This document shows positions 1 through 13,689 of a stretch of DNA of 64,000 nt, one piece after another. The number at the start of each line of letters is the position of its first letter. Positions within the stretch are counted from its first letter, which is position 1. This DNA comes from Trichosphaerium sp. ATCC 40318 (lineage: Eukaryota; Discosea; Flabellinia; Trichosidae), in contig JALMLS010000507.1 of NCBI GenBank assembly GCA_038496445.1, forward strand, positions 310,001-374,000, given 5' to 3'. Under the pieces are notes generated by a model. It was not told where the DNA came from. It did not search any database and saw nothing but the letters and a program-made list of their open reading frames with translations. A program made the position numbers and the translations under genes.

Positions 1-22
1 AGAAATTTATTGAGAAATGCTG
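1..22 (+). repeat. Edge fragment identical to part of the LOTUS-repeat gene
   Basis: The first 22 bases of the window are identical to positions 22200-22221, inside the first LOTUS-like repeat of the gene at 21782-24929. Read in the same frame they give KFIEKC, then the two sequences diverge and a stop follows by about position 80. The match begins at the window edge, so it may extend further upstream. The simplest reading is the end of a related paralogue or a truncated duplicate lying to the left; this cannot be settled from here. Confidence 0.5.
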
Positions 23-31
23 CACTACTAC

Positions 32-467
32 AAGATTGGTTTTTTTTCCCAACGTGCATTGTAGAATGTAATTCGGGCGCTGAAACAGTGTTACAGCTAC
101 ACTTATTTTACTTGGTTTGCATGTGAATTCTATGGGAGTTCTATAGGAACGCATAATTAAAACGAACGTCGAGATTGTACGCAGTTCACATTAGGGTGCA
201 TATTTTATGCCCATTGAGCGTATTTGGTGCTTATGAGTTTACTTTGGCGTTGAGGTAATCAAATTCTGTTAAGGACGCTTCACTGACAAAACAATTGACA
301 AAAGACTAAAAAAACCAATTCATACGCTACGAAAAGGAATTCTTTATATTCCTTTCGTTTGTAGAGTAACTTGTAGGCGTAAATCGCGCTACGAATGTTA
401 TAGTGGCTGTATTGCCTAATAAGTTCACTGAGATTCTCTTTTATTGACTTGAGAACAATATTGTAAG
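32..467. other. Upstream region of the VPS13 gene, no gene seen
   Basis: No open reading frame with recognisable protein similarity is visible on either strand. The stretch is AT-rich and probably holds the 5' untranslated region and promoter of the VPS13 gene that starts near 468. No convincing TATA box or tRNA-like structure was recognised. Confidence 0.4.
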
Positions 468-3400
468 ATGTTAAAGGGCAAGTTACGGTTTTTTTGGTAC
501 GATCATCTCATTTTTGCTTAGCGGTCGTATGGCCCGTGCTAATTAGCATCCTGGGCCCTTATGTAAAGGGTATCAGCGCAGATGACTTGAAATTGTCTTG
601 GTATGATGGTACGTGACTATGAAGGCGAACATACGCCTCAAAACTTCGTTCGTAGGGCAAGTACAACTCAGTAACTTGGAAATTAAAACTGATGCTCTAA
701 ATCGCTTTGGACTTCCCGTAGTTGTGAAACAAGGTAGGAATAACTGTTTTCCCACCAAAAAAAAAAGGAAATGACACACGAACTCTACTTTAGGTTTCTT
801 GGGTAACGTAACAATGACTGTACCATGGAGTACGCCTCTACAAACAGCTCCGCAGGCGCTTACTTTATTTTCAAGATGATCTTGGCAACAAATCCACAGT
901 TATTCACCTTGAAGACATCTTTGTTTTGGCTGGACCGCGTGAAGCAGGCGGCGTACGGCGTATTTTAGGTTTAAAGGACAAATCGGTTTACTTCTACTTA
1001 GTGGGACGAAGAAGCAGCAAGAAAGTCTCTTACTGAATCAAAACCAACTACAGCACAGCCAATAGCGCCCGAAAACGGTACATACAAGCCCCTCTTGTCA
1101 AGCTGACACCTGTCAGTTTCAGTAATTCTGTTTTTATTTTCAAGTTTTTTTTAATAGATTTGTCGTTGTGTTAAGATATTGTAGCTGAGGGTTTCTTTAC
1201 GAAATTATGGGAGACGGTTATAGATAACGTACAAATAACTATTAATAATGTGCATATACGTTACGAGGATAGAATATCAGACCCTGATGTATGTTAATAT
1301 GAGTTCCCCCAAAGTTTTTTTCATTAATTTATTTGTTTTTGAAAATTACAAACGTTTCTCAACATGCTAACAAACTACTCTAGCATCCTTTTTCGATTGG
1401 TTTAACTCTGGAACACTTTTCAGCGCGTTCCACAGATAAAGACTGGTTGGCCAAGTTTATATCAGAACCTCATGCGATAGTACACAAGGTAACAATAGTA
1501 GCAGTTTATTTGGGTTTTTTTTTTATAACATTTGTTTTTCTAGCTTTGTCAGCTTAAGAATCTAGCAATCTACTGTAATCCAATAGAAACAGATCCATTT
1601 GTATCAATTAAGACTATACAACAACTACAAATTAGCATGGACTCATTGGTACAATTGATTTTACCAATCCTTTTTCAGCAAACTAAAAATAAAACGTAGA
1701 TACCGAAAGAAGCCAATGGTCTAAAGACACCCGTTGAGCATCACTTTATCCTAAGTCCTGTTGTTGGTAAGCGATTATATAGTTTATAACAACGTATTAT
1801 TAATATACTTTAACAGCGAGCTTGAAGCTCACAATGAACAAGTCGTTGGAGCCAGATATGAACCAACCTAAATACACTTTTGACTTCCATTTTGACACAT
1901 TGTCGCTCACCTTTGAGGCCAATCAATACTCTAATATAGACAGGCTTATCACTTTGCTTTCAAAATTAGAGAAAGTTAAAAACGAGGTAACTTGAGTCAT
2001 GCAAAACAGTGACAAGAAAAGCTTATTTGATTTTTTTCTTTAGCGCATGAAACAATTAAAAAAGACGCTTGAGGAAGAGAAATTAAATGCAGCATTTGCT
2101 GAAGATGATGATGAAGACGACGGCACAGGAACTGCTAGCACTAGTACAAACGCTGATTCAACGTACTATGGTTATATGATGAGTTGGGTGTATACTACTG
2201 TACGGCATTTTTATTTGTTTTTTTTGGGTTATTTTTGGTTTGAGTGACACTTTGTTAGCCAAACCAAGAGTCTAGTAATAGTAATAAGAATATACAAGAT
2301 GAATCTGAAAAGGCTCGTAAGGAGTTGTATAAAATTATCAAATATGACGATGATGGAGAACCTGATAAGGTCGACATACCTAAAGATGTATGTTGGTTTT
2401 TTTATTTTCTATGAATTTAACAGTGAACTCACGGTTTTTTTGTAGTACGTTGAGAAAAAGTTTGTATTCCGTATGAACGCCGGTTCTATATCTATTGCTG
2501 ATAGAGGACTTGCTCATCGCGGTAGAGAGATGGCAAAGGCGGTATTTAAAGCTTTTCATGTTAATGTTTCTCAAAGACCAGGATCAGACTCTACACATGT
2601 TGTAGCGAACCTCGGTAGTATTGAGATTAAAGATATGTTCACTCCAAACTCGGAGTTTGAAGATCTTATTCGTCCAAGCGTTATAGAGCATTTTATAGAT
2701 AATCTTGGTAAGAGTAAAACAAAGAACAAAAGAACAAAGCAAAATATCTTATTTTATTTCTAGACACGCAAAATGAGGAACCTCAACCTGTTTTCCATGT
2801 GGAGGTAACTACGAATCCAATAGATAATAAAGCGGATTACGTTATCGTTCTACGTACAACACCACTGGATATAACACTAAATCTAGCATGGGTTCAACAA
2901 ATCAGTACGCTCGTTTCCTTCCCTAAGTTTTAATTTTAAAACTTTTTTGCGTTGAATGTGTTTGATCATCAGTACATTTATATACTTTGCTAGTATCCGT
3001 GTTTGGTTCGCATAAATCTCAAAGAGAATCACTTGCTGAGATGGACTTTGTAAAGAATGTTCTTGATGACACAATGGATACATGGCAAAATGTTGATGTG
3101 AAGAAAATTCATACATGGGATATTTCCATCGATATCGCCGCACCAAATATATTGATTCCAAGGGATATCACAGATCCACATTCCGTTATTCTTGTTGCCG
3201 ATTTGGGTAACCTTAAGATAACGAGTGATGCTCATATGGCTGTACTGCCAATCTTGAGTCATCTTAGTCAAGATTCTTTCAGTATTGAATTACAAGACAT
3301 GCAACTGTTGCTACTAGAAAACAAAGATGAAACACGTGTTATTGTTGATAGTGTAGAGCAACCTTTAAATAGCTCAACAAAGTATCAAAAAGGGCTTGGA

Positions 3401-6400
3401 GAGGTACGATTCAAAAGAACGATTCGATTCGAACTTTGAACTTAAACCATTTTTTTTTCTTTTAGATTATTCCTCTTGTGGAACCTTTTAATATTAGTGC
3501 TGCTATGGAATTATCATCAAAGATCAAGTAAGTTGGGTTTATGTATTGATTAAACTGATTATACTACTTCAGGATTGTTGCTGTGATGCCTAAACTTACA
3601 GTGAAAGTTTCAAATGAAAAATGTAGAATTCTGATTGGTATTGTTAATGCACTTGTTGAACAAGTATCACAATTGGTATGGCTTTCTTTATTATAGTAAT
3701 GTGTAATACTAACATAAGTACGTATAGAAGCAACTAAATGAGGACAAAGACGAACTAGTTCCATTTGAAAAAGAGCTAGCTGGTGCTCCTAACAAACGCC
3801 CAAAGCTGAACATTGAGTGCAGTATTTCTGTACCTACTGTTAAGGTTGTTCTACAGGTGCGCTAACTATTGTGTTAATACTGATTTAAACCAACACTTAC
3901 GCTATATTCAAACATAGGAGTTGCTTAAGTGCCCTGATATCGAGCTTAACATCAAAGGTTTCCGTGGTACATTCCGTGCTCAAAACAAAAACTTTCAAGT
4001 CAGTCTTGGCTTAACCAAGCTTCAGTTGTTTGAAGTGTACGTTATACGCCCTATAATCACTGTTGTTAATCTAAACTAACGTTTTGTACAGCCTAGGAAC
4101 AAGCCGAAAGCCTTTTGTTACGTCTTCTTCATCAACGAAGGATTTGATTCAAGCAGTGTACCTTTATGTTGATAAAGACTCTGAAAAGTACAAGAACTTG
4201 GATTCTTCATTTAAAGTTCTTTTCACTGGGTTACAAGCATTGATAAAACGTGAAACTGTTATGGCTTTAATTGATTTTACAAGCTTCTTGAATGACATAA
4301 AGTACGCCACCAAGATGAAGACAACACATCTTCTTGCTATTCCTAAATTGACTCGTTGTAGGTTTGGTGAGAAACAGAGTGAACTGCAAACATCCATGGA
4401 GCTAAAGGACGCTGGAAGAGCTCAAGAGAGACAGTACTTCAAGGTACGGCGGGTTTTTGTGGTTTTTCGTGTATGTTTTTTGACGTTTTGTTATTAGTTG
4501 ACATTGAGCTTTCAAGATGTAACTGTTGAACTTCATGATGAAGAAAAACCTTTGACTCAATTTGGTGTTAAAGGAGTTAATATTCAAGTTATCAACTTGC
4601 GTAATAAGACGTTGCTTAATGTACACCTTTGCTTTTGAAGAAGAAACTATATTCATATCTTTTTTTAGGGTACGCTGGGAAGCTTTTGGCTCCTTGATCT
4701 TCGAGAGGATACCCAATACAGCCGTATAGTTGATATAAAAGGAGACCAAATGATTGATGTTTCTTATGAACATATTTCAAAGAAAGAAACTGTTGGCGTT
4801 CATTATGATCACTTATTGAGGATTAATATGAGTTCTGTTATATTTGTATTTGTGTCTGACTTTATCAATGCTGTCACATCTTATTTATCAACGTTCTCTG
4901 AGATTTTATCCACAACTGCAGAGAGCATATCTAACAAAGCTGCACAAAGTATTGAAGAGATATCTCAGATTAAGTCATGTACGTTAAAACTTTTTTTTCG
5001 ACTTGACAATTTCATAAACTAAACTCCTTTGGCTTAGTGTTCAAGTTTGAGATTATGGTTGGAGCACCACAGATTCTATTACCTAGGAACTCTAAATCTA
5101 AAGAGATGTTAAGAGCTACCTTGGGTCGTATCGCTATTCTTAATCAGTTCAAGCAGGTACTCTAAGCCTTAGTTTTTGTTGTTTGTTGTAATATTTACTA
5201 ACAAGTTCATTAGAATCGTGGTCAGTTTAAAGAAGATTTTAGTGTATCTATTTCTTCTATGAACCTACAATCAAGCTCTTTGCTTAACGGTCTTCATCCT
5301 GAGCAACCTATAATTAAAAATATTGATATATTCGTTAATATCGAAAAATGGATAAACGATGAAGCACATGAGTATCCTGAGACAAAAGTAAGTCGAGATA
5401 AACCTATGATATGAATCAAAATTTAATTTTTTTTTCAAGGTTTCAGGAAATATCTCAGAGATTGCTATTACCCTTACTGAGCTTCAATATAACTTACTCA
5501 TTGAAATACTCAAAGATATAATATCTTTATCCAAGTCATCAAACAGACGTATGTATATCAGTGAATCTTTTGCGAACTGTTAAAACACGTGTGGATCTAA
5601 CTCTACTCGTAGAACCTCAAATAATTATTGAGCCACTTCATGATTCTGAAGAGCCTGCTGAACCAGTAGCAGCTGAAGCTCCTTATATCACAACTAAGAT
5701 GTCATGGCAACTTAATAGTATTTCCCTAACGTTACAGCAATGCACAGAGATTGGCGATAAGCTGTGAGTTATTACCAAAAAATACTTTGTTGCTTACTTT
5801 TTTCTTAGAAAAATATCAAGCATGATGTTGTTCAATGTACAAGATCTTAGCCTTATATTTGTTTCGTGCTCTGATAACTCATCGTATCTTGACTTTGATT
5901 TGGAATCTATAATCTTAGAGGATAAAAGAAAGGCTGGAAATAAATTCAAGGTAACACTTTCGTCTAAGCTAACAAAGTTCGCTCATAAATAAATTTTTTA
6001 TAGCAACTTTTCGGTCCCGCAAACGAACCAGAAAAAGGCCAAAAACAGCTTCATCTGCACTACTATGGAGCACCTGAAGGTGATACCACAGTGAGTGTTC
6101 AAATTCATAGACCACGAGCCCGTATTATACCTGAAGCTTTGTACACTATCATCGTACGTCCTTTGATTTACATGTTTTACTTTTATTAATGAAGTTGCTT
6201 TGTAGCATTTCCTCATGCCTGGTATATCTAAATTATCTGCCTTGTCTTCAAAAGATCAGTCTGTTAAGAGACAAGTTAAGAAGAGTTCAAACAAATTACT
6301 TCTTGGATTTGATGTACAAGATCCAGAGATAATTCTGGTTAAAGACAGAAAAAAGAAGGATTCAAAAGCTTTTGTTATTGAAGCACCATTCAAAGTTAAA

Positions 6401-9400
6401 TATGAGTCATCACCAGAGAGTAAACTCAGTTTCTTTGTAAAGAAATTACGGGCATATACTTGCGTTATAAACAACAAGGTAAGTCAGACGAAAGCTTGCT
6501 CAGGTTTAATCTAAAACGCAAATATTTACGTTTTTTATAGGATGCTACCGCTGCTCACATTGTTGATCCGTTCGATTTTAATATAAGCTGTAAATTCAGT
6601 CCTCAAGTTGAGTGGTTATTTGATCTAAAACCTCTATCACTTAAGCTGTCATATCAAGTACGTTGGAAATACGTGAAAAGAGAAATTTTTATTTATTGCA
6701 AAAAAGTGTTAATGATTTGTATTAATTCTACTTCTAGGATTTCTTACTTGCTATGGCTATAATCAATAGTTTTACTGAGAATCCAAACGCAGACAATAAA
6801 GTAGTTGAAGAAGATCACAAGCAAGTTCAACGGAAGAAACCAAATTCGATGACTAAAGTACAAAAAAACAAAATCTATTATTACTTCTTTGCTTAACATG
6901 ACTTTTAGTACGATATTTGTACACATGCTCTAGATGTAGTATTAATAGGTATGTAGTATTAACACTTATACTTGAGCTTCTAATATGTTTTGTAGATGAC
7001 AGTCAAGGCCAGAACTTTCCTTTATTTGCACTTGGATTAGTAAATCTTGTCGCAAGCGTTTCTTCACTAGAGCAGGTATGTCTTTCTCTTATATTATACG
7101 TTAGTAACCTGGAAAATAGGGCACTGCTTGCTCTTTTGATTTCTTGGCTACTATTTCATACAACAACCAAGAACTCGCAAAGTGGGAGCCTTTCATAGAA
7201 CCATGGGCTTGCAAAGTTGCTGTACTACCTTAACCTTTTTAACTTTCTCGGAACCTTGACTTATTGTTTGAATAGATATCAAAGGCACCTGCATTAAAGC
7301 TCGCTGTTAAAGCGAACAAGAAGCTTAATTGTAATATAAGCAGACCTTTATTCGCAACAACAATGCGTGCAGTTGATCTCTGGTATGTTTATTTTTTATT
7401 GTACTTACTCGTTTCCTACAATACTGATTGTTTGTCTCAAGGCAAACTTATGCTGCTACAACAATGAGTTCTCCTGCTGTACCAAGACCAGCTTTACATC
7501 CATTTTACCTATCTAACAACACTGGTAAAGAGTTCACATATCAAATAGAGAACGAGGTTCGTTGGACATTCTCTTCTTTTGTTTGTTTTAGCACTTACAA
7601 GTTTGTGAAAAGCGTCGTGAGCAAAGAGTACCAGACGGAGCTACAGTTCCTCTCCGCATAAGCCTTGGTTCTTCTACACTGACTCCAAACGTTAGAGGAG
7701 AGATCACACAATCCAAGGTAAGCGCTTAGTTGTTTATGTTGCCAAAGCTCACTTTTTGGATTTTATCTAGACGCTTGCACTAAAGATTGAGCCGTTTGAT
7801 GTTCTCAAAGGTTTACCAACTACAAAAGCAGCCGTTTATTCGGTGAGCTTGAACACAGCTATCCCTGGCCAAGATCTTCGTATCATCTACGAAGTAGCTT
7901 ATAAAGGCGGAAGCAATATTATCAAAGTCAGTAGTTCTGTTATCGTGAAGAATAGCTGTACCGAGCAAATCAGTTTAACTGTGCGCACCGCTTTGCACAT
8001 GCAGTTCTCACTCTAATATTCGATTTTAGATATCAGCTTCAAGTGAGCGAGATGCAATATATGATATCCTACCAGAACAGTCAATGCCAGTACCACTAGA
8101 CTGGTTTAGGTAAACTTGCCAACAAAGTAATGGGTTTTTTTCTGACAATTGTTTAGGTGTCGTAACCCAAGGCTCTCAATTGGCAATGCATCATGGCTAA
8201 TTAAGGAATTAGAGCCCAATACAATTAGCCATGATACACCATATGCTTACTCTATTGAGTCACCGTCCAAGGATCTCTTGGTTCTTAATGTCCTGCCGCC
8301 ATTGCTTTTGGAGAATTTACTACCATTTCCTGTTGAGCTTGAGCTTGTTTACGGTAACAATGGCCATGGTGGGTTATATTGTACCGTTTATTACTAATCA
8401 CTACTCTTCAGGTGAGGCATTCCTTCAGAGAGAGATGCAAAAAGACGAAGCAGTCACAGTGCATAAAGTAGATCTTGATTGCGAATTGCAAGTTAGAGTA
8501 AAAGTGCCAGGTATGCAAGAGATGTTTAGGTTATTTGTTACTAACAAATTCCAGGTTATGAGGGTTGGTCTACACGAGCAAGTATTAACCCTAAGCACAA
8601 GCATGAAAAAGAACTATTTGTAGTGGATGATAAGGGTAGAAAGCTTTGCCTCAACATTGATTACACATACATGTACTATTGTTCTTTTTTTTGAACGAAA
8701 AAAAGCTAATGCTTGTTGTAGGAATTTAGTCACCTTGAAAGTCTCAGTTTACTGTAAATACATAATGATTAATCGTACTGGTATCCGAATTCTCTATAGA
8801 AATGTACCTGAAGACTGGAAAGAAGAACCTACACTCGGTGCACGTCAAAGTACGTCCGTTTTTTTATGTTTCAGAAACTTAGAAAACAAGCGCTTTGAAG
8901 AATGCTAACATGTTGTTTACTAGCGCTCATGGAAACACTCTATTATGACATGAGTAAACCTCAAAGATACTGGCGTGACCAACAGACCAAGGAAGCCATT
9001 GAAGAGATGGCTAAACCACTCATGTTCTCAGCTCATGCTTCGAATACTTACGGCAGTGCTTATGTTAGTATTCAATTTGCACATTCAAAATGGTCAAAGA
9101 GAATTTGCTTAGGTACGTCTTCAACCACTTACATTTTGGTTTTTATAGAAGCTCTTTTTGAGCTCTGAGGTTTGTTTGTTGTGGTATTAATAGCCTTGCT
9201 TCCCTAGATAATGTTGGGTGGGTTGGTTCTTTGAGAGTATCTAATCCTACTGGAACAGATGATGCTCATCAGAATTATAATATTGCTGCGTCTATCTCAA
9301 GCCAAGGTGTTGGAACAAAAGTGATTACATTCAGACCTAGATATATCATGATTAATAAAATGGCTGATAGAAATATTTATTACAAGCAAGCTGGTTCTGA

Positions 9401-12400
9401 AGACTTCGTACGAACTTAATTTTGAATACTTTCTTTTCGGAACATCCATCTTTTTTTCTAGCTTTTCTTGCTAAAGTTAGCATCCCTCACTCTTCTTTGT
9501 TTAGCAAGTTCTACGTCCACGTGAGAAGATGCCTTTCCATTGGCCTGATGTACGACAAAGAAGACCAAAGCTTTGTGTTACAGTTGATAACAGCTACCCA
9601 TGGTGAGTTTGAAGTTTCTTTACTATTAGTCTTTTATTGTTTAACTTTAAAATAAGGTCTGGTAGCTTCTCAATTGAGAGAGCAACAGATTTCTCTCTTA
9701 GTGTTAGAGATGGAGAGAATTCTCTTATTACAATCATTCGCATAGAAATTACTCTTGAAGGTGCTACGTCATTGGTTGTATTCAAGCAAGAGTCATCTCA
9801 ATTTCCACCTTACAAGATTGAGAACTTCACAAACGAAACATTGGAGATTTATCAATCCGTACGTCTATAGTTTTATGGCTTCATATGCTCACTATTATGG
9901 TATTAAATAGGGAAGAAGACTCTCTTATAGTGCTATAAACCCTCGTGGTACAATACCATTCGCTTGGGAAGAGCCTAGCGCTGCACATACGATAATGCTT
10001 GAAATCAAAAAGTTTCAGTTTAAGAGACCTTTCAATTTTGATAAGATATTCTCTTACAAACCTATACACCTCAAAGATGGAGACGTACGTTTAAAGATTT
10101 CTTTAAAGAACCAGTATCCTTGTTCAACAAAACCAACACAAGATAGCAGCGTCAAAGAACATACATCTTAGTACTTACTTTGTTTTGTTTAGAGAACCTT
10201 AACTATTGTCGTTAAAGTCGCTTGGGATGGACCTACACGTGTATTCCGCGTTTATGATATTTCAGTGTACGTTAGAATGCTTATAGATTGTGAGGGAAGC
10301 CCATTGCTAATGTAATGTGACTAGTCATCCGAGTGCTATGCTAAAGTATAAAAAATATCAAGAAAATGTTGAAGATACTAAGATGTTCGAGTTTTCTGTT
10401 GATATTGCTGGTATTGGCCTCTCTATCATTGACTCAACACCAAAGGTACTTGTTAATATACTCTTTATGATATAATTAACACTGAATACCAAGGAACTAC
10501 TGTATGCTACGTTTAGTGGAATCATGTTGGAATATGTAAATAGTCGTAAAAGTCAACAGATCCGAACCACTATTGAGAGAGTACAGATAGATAATCAACT
10601 TTACGGATGCTACCATCCAGTGCTATTAGCTAGCAAGCCTTCAAGCAAACCTTTCTTAACACTAGAAGTAACAAAATCTTCACAGTACAGCAACATCGAC
10701 TTCTTTCATAACTTGAGGTATGCCGCTTTATAATAATTTTTTTTCTAATTTTCTTCAAAGCGTTGAGTTGGAGCGTATAAGCTTATGTGTTGATGAACTA
10801 CTCTTATATGAGATTATACCATTCATTACTGATATTAAGAGCCTTTTCGATCCTTATCTACAACGTACAGACCGTATGGACGAAGAATTCACTTCAACTA
10901 AATCTGAACGCAAAATTTATATCAAGAGGCTTTTCTTCAGTGATTTCGAAGCTACAGTGCGTCTATCATTAAATACATCTACTTATGTTTGAATAGGTAA
11001 GTTTCGCTGCTGTAGCTAACGCCATGAGACGATCAGGTCGCATGAATCACGCTCTTTTATCGCCGCTTTACAGTTATTTGCCAAAAGCCATTGGTTTCAG
11101 TTTGAAAAATATCGATTCTGCTTCTCTTCTGTTTAATGCACTTCTGATGAACCACTTTGAACCAAGGTAACGTTAATCCATATCTATACGGTTTATTTCT
11201 TATGTTTTACATAGCGCAGAGCATGTGAATAGAATAAAGGCTAACTACGCTCGTCAACTTATGCGTCAAGTAAGCTAATCTGTTTTTTTCTTCGAAAAAA
11301 CAGCAGCCACAGGGCGGATTCCTAACTTTCTTATTTGTAGATGTATAAAGTTCTTGGTGCTATTGATATCATTGGTAGTCCTATATCTCTCGTTACAAAC
11401 CTATCAACTGGTATATACGACTTTTTCTATGAACCAGTACGTTGTTCTGTTTGGATAGTTTTTTTTCTCACTTTTTTCTTAAAGTGGCAAGTTCTCACTA
11501 TGGTTTTCGCATCTGGTGATGTTACAGACCTCTTATATCTACAAGAGAGTATTGCACGCGGTACTAATAGGTTATTCCAAAAATCAGTATACGCATTCAC
11601 AAAGTCTGCAACGAACATCTCAGGAAGTTTTGCAAAATGTACGTTAATGTTTCAACCTCGCCCTAACTAACAAACTTTTAGTCATAGCAATGTTGAGTAT
11701 GGACCCAGATTTTGTTAAGAGTAGGGAACGAAGAGAAGAAGCTTTATACGTTCTAGATGGTGTAAAGATGGGTGTTTCTAGATTCGCCTCGTCAACGTGG
11801 AGTGGAACCTCAGGACTTTTTGTACGTTATTGTTTATAAAACTATCGGACCACGAAGAGCTTACCCATTTTCTCCAAGATGCGACCTTATTTCCACTACC
11901 AGAATGGTGGTTTCGGACCAGCTATGATCCGTGGTGTTCCTCAAGGCGTTACAGGATTAATATTTAAACCAATAGTCGGATTCATCGATATGATCACGTT
12001 CACATTTACAGGTATTGTTTACCTTTTTTCTCAAAAAAATGTTTCAACTAAGTTGACCGCCTTGTAGGTATTAGAAATGGTGTAGTATCAGGTGATTGGA
12101 GACCTCTTCGTGAGAGACCACCAAGATTCTTCCCTAGAGACGGAAGTGTTGTTCCTTATACACCACGGTGTGCATTAGGAAATTTTATACTAAAGACTAT
12201 TGGTACGCCTTTCTTTTGTTTTTTGCAGCAATTCAACTAATCGTTTTTTCTTTGTTTAGAAGATGGAAAGTACACGCATCATGGTTACCTTTACCATACT
12301 GAACATGCTAAACATATGTATATCGTCACTCATCTAGCATTGTTCTGTATTGATAATACAACTGTTGTGTGGTTTGTAGAGTTTGCTGGTACGTAAACTT

Positions 12401-12786
12401 TTTTTCTTGTTTTTATTTTCTTTTAGCAAATCTTGCAACAAAAAAACTTTGAACACCTTTTATTTAGTTACCAGAAACTTAGTTCTGGTCTTCTATACTT
12501 GAAATATACTGCCTGTTTTTACATGATTTATACATGATTATATATATTTTACTACTTTGATATTCTCATGAGCAGCTGTTCTTATTTTTTTCTTTCTTTA
12601 GATGTAACTAGCCTTGAAAAAGATGGACGTAATTTGATCATTCATGTTGATAATACAACCAATAATATGTTACCTATATTTGAGAATGTAAGGATGCGTA
12701 CTGTATTCTTAGGATCTATAGATGAAGTAGAAGAGATGTATATGTTACTACATAACACTATAAAAGACGAACAAATGAGAAAATAA
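468..12786 (+). CDS. VPS13: VPS13-family bridge-like lipid transfer protein (multi-exon)
   Basis: VPS13 proteins are very long rods with a hydrophobic groove that move phospholipids between membranes at contact sites. The N-terminal chorein region is clear: short first exon at 468-477 (MLK, GC-AG intron 478-521), then LGPYVKGISADDLKLSW, VQLSNLEIKTDALNRFGLP, TVPW, VIHLEDIFVLAGP and, near 1240-1290, the hallmark VHIRYED. Many exons of extended beta repeats follow. The VAB (SHR-BD) region lies near 7400-9600 (for example INRTGIRILYRNV and DNVGWVGSLRVSNPTG). The APT1/C-terminal part is at about 10500-12100 (GVTGLIFKPIVGFIDM), and a final PH-like domain ends at the TAA at 12784-12786, overlapping AATAAA. 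Most introns are 40-80 nt with GTACGT-type donors. One odd spot near 830 needs a one-base shift. Family identity is secure; individual exon edges are approximate. Confidence 0.93.
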
Positions 12787-13685
12787 AAATATTCCAAAAA
12801 AATAATAATAAAAAGAAGAATTTGTACAAAAAATGTTTAGGTTCTTGCTCCGAGCAAAGCAAAGGCCATTTACTCTCTAGCATTCGCTGTCTCCTACTCA
12901 AACACCACAGGTTTTGCCATTTCGGTTCTTACCACATAATGTAAATTGTACAAAACGAGGCCGAAAAACTGATGAAGTCGTCTACCACTAGGCTGAAGAA
13001 ACTGAAGTCACTAGACTCCACTCTGCCAGAGAATAATAGCTAGATCGCATTAGCTGCTCTTAACGACAGTCCCTAAGCGCTTTCATTTTGGTAGCTTTCG
13101 GTAAAATTGGAAAACCCAAAAAAACACAAGGCTACCTTTCGATAGACGTGACTCATTACCATACATGTGCTTTAGTGCTTTTGTTAGTCTATTCGTAGCT
13201 CGCTTTATTTTCTATGTCGGCAAACAGTGCCGAAAACGCAAGAATTTCGTAGCTGCTGTTTCTTTCAACGGAACAACCTTCCCACTACCAAAATACTACC
13301 AAATTAGTACACTACCAATTTTTGTACAAAAAAACCTAATCTCGCGGTTTGAGATGAGTCCAGACATTTACTTCGTATGGCTCTCAAAATCTTGTAAGTA
13401 CCGCGATAATTAAACTGTACTTTCCGAAAATAGAAAAGCAAATATTGTGATTTGTAGCGTAGGTCGCAACTCAAAGATGACGACATTTACCTCAGGTACA
13501 ACCTTAGTTCAATACTACACTACGACGAGCTATCAAAGCGTATTAAATGGTCAGAATAAACGTTTTTCGTAACTAGTTACGAGCTTTGTTTTAATTCTAC
13601 CATGGAGCATTACTACGCGTCTTAGACGTCTAAATACTCTTTTAAACCAAAGTTTGAAGTATTCTAGCTAACAAGACGTAGTCGC
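12787..13685. other. Intergenic stretch with possible unassigned exon
   Basis: The start carries poly-A-rich AATAATAATAAAAA (about 12800-12814), likely the VPS13 polyadenylation region. An ATG frame at 13165-13400 encodes a hydrophobic N-terminus (MCFSAFVSLFVARFIFYV) and runs into a good donor (GTAAGT, about 13394). It could in principle be spliced in frame to the downstream secreted-protein gene, but I could not show this. Otherwise nothing recognisable. Confidence 0.3.
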
Positions 13686-13689
13686 ATGC

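Noticed and set aside
2883-3271. Minus-strand open frames inside VPS13
   Set aside because: They lie opposite clear VPS13 exons and show no recognisable protein; they are antisense shadows.
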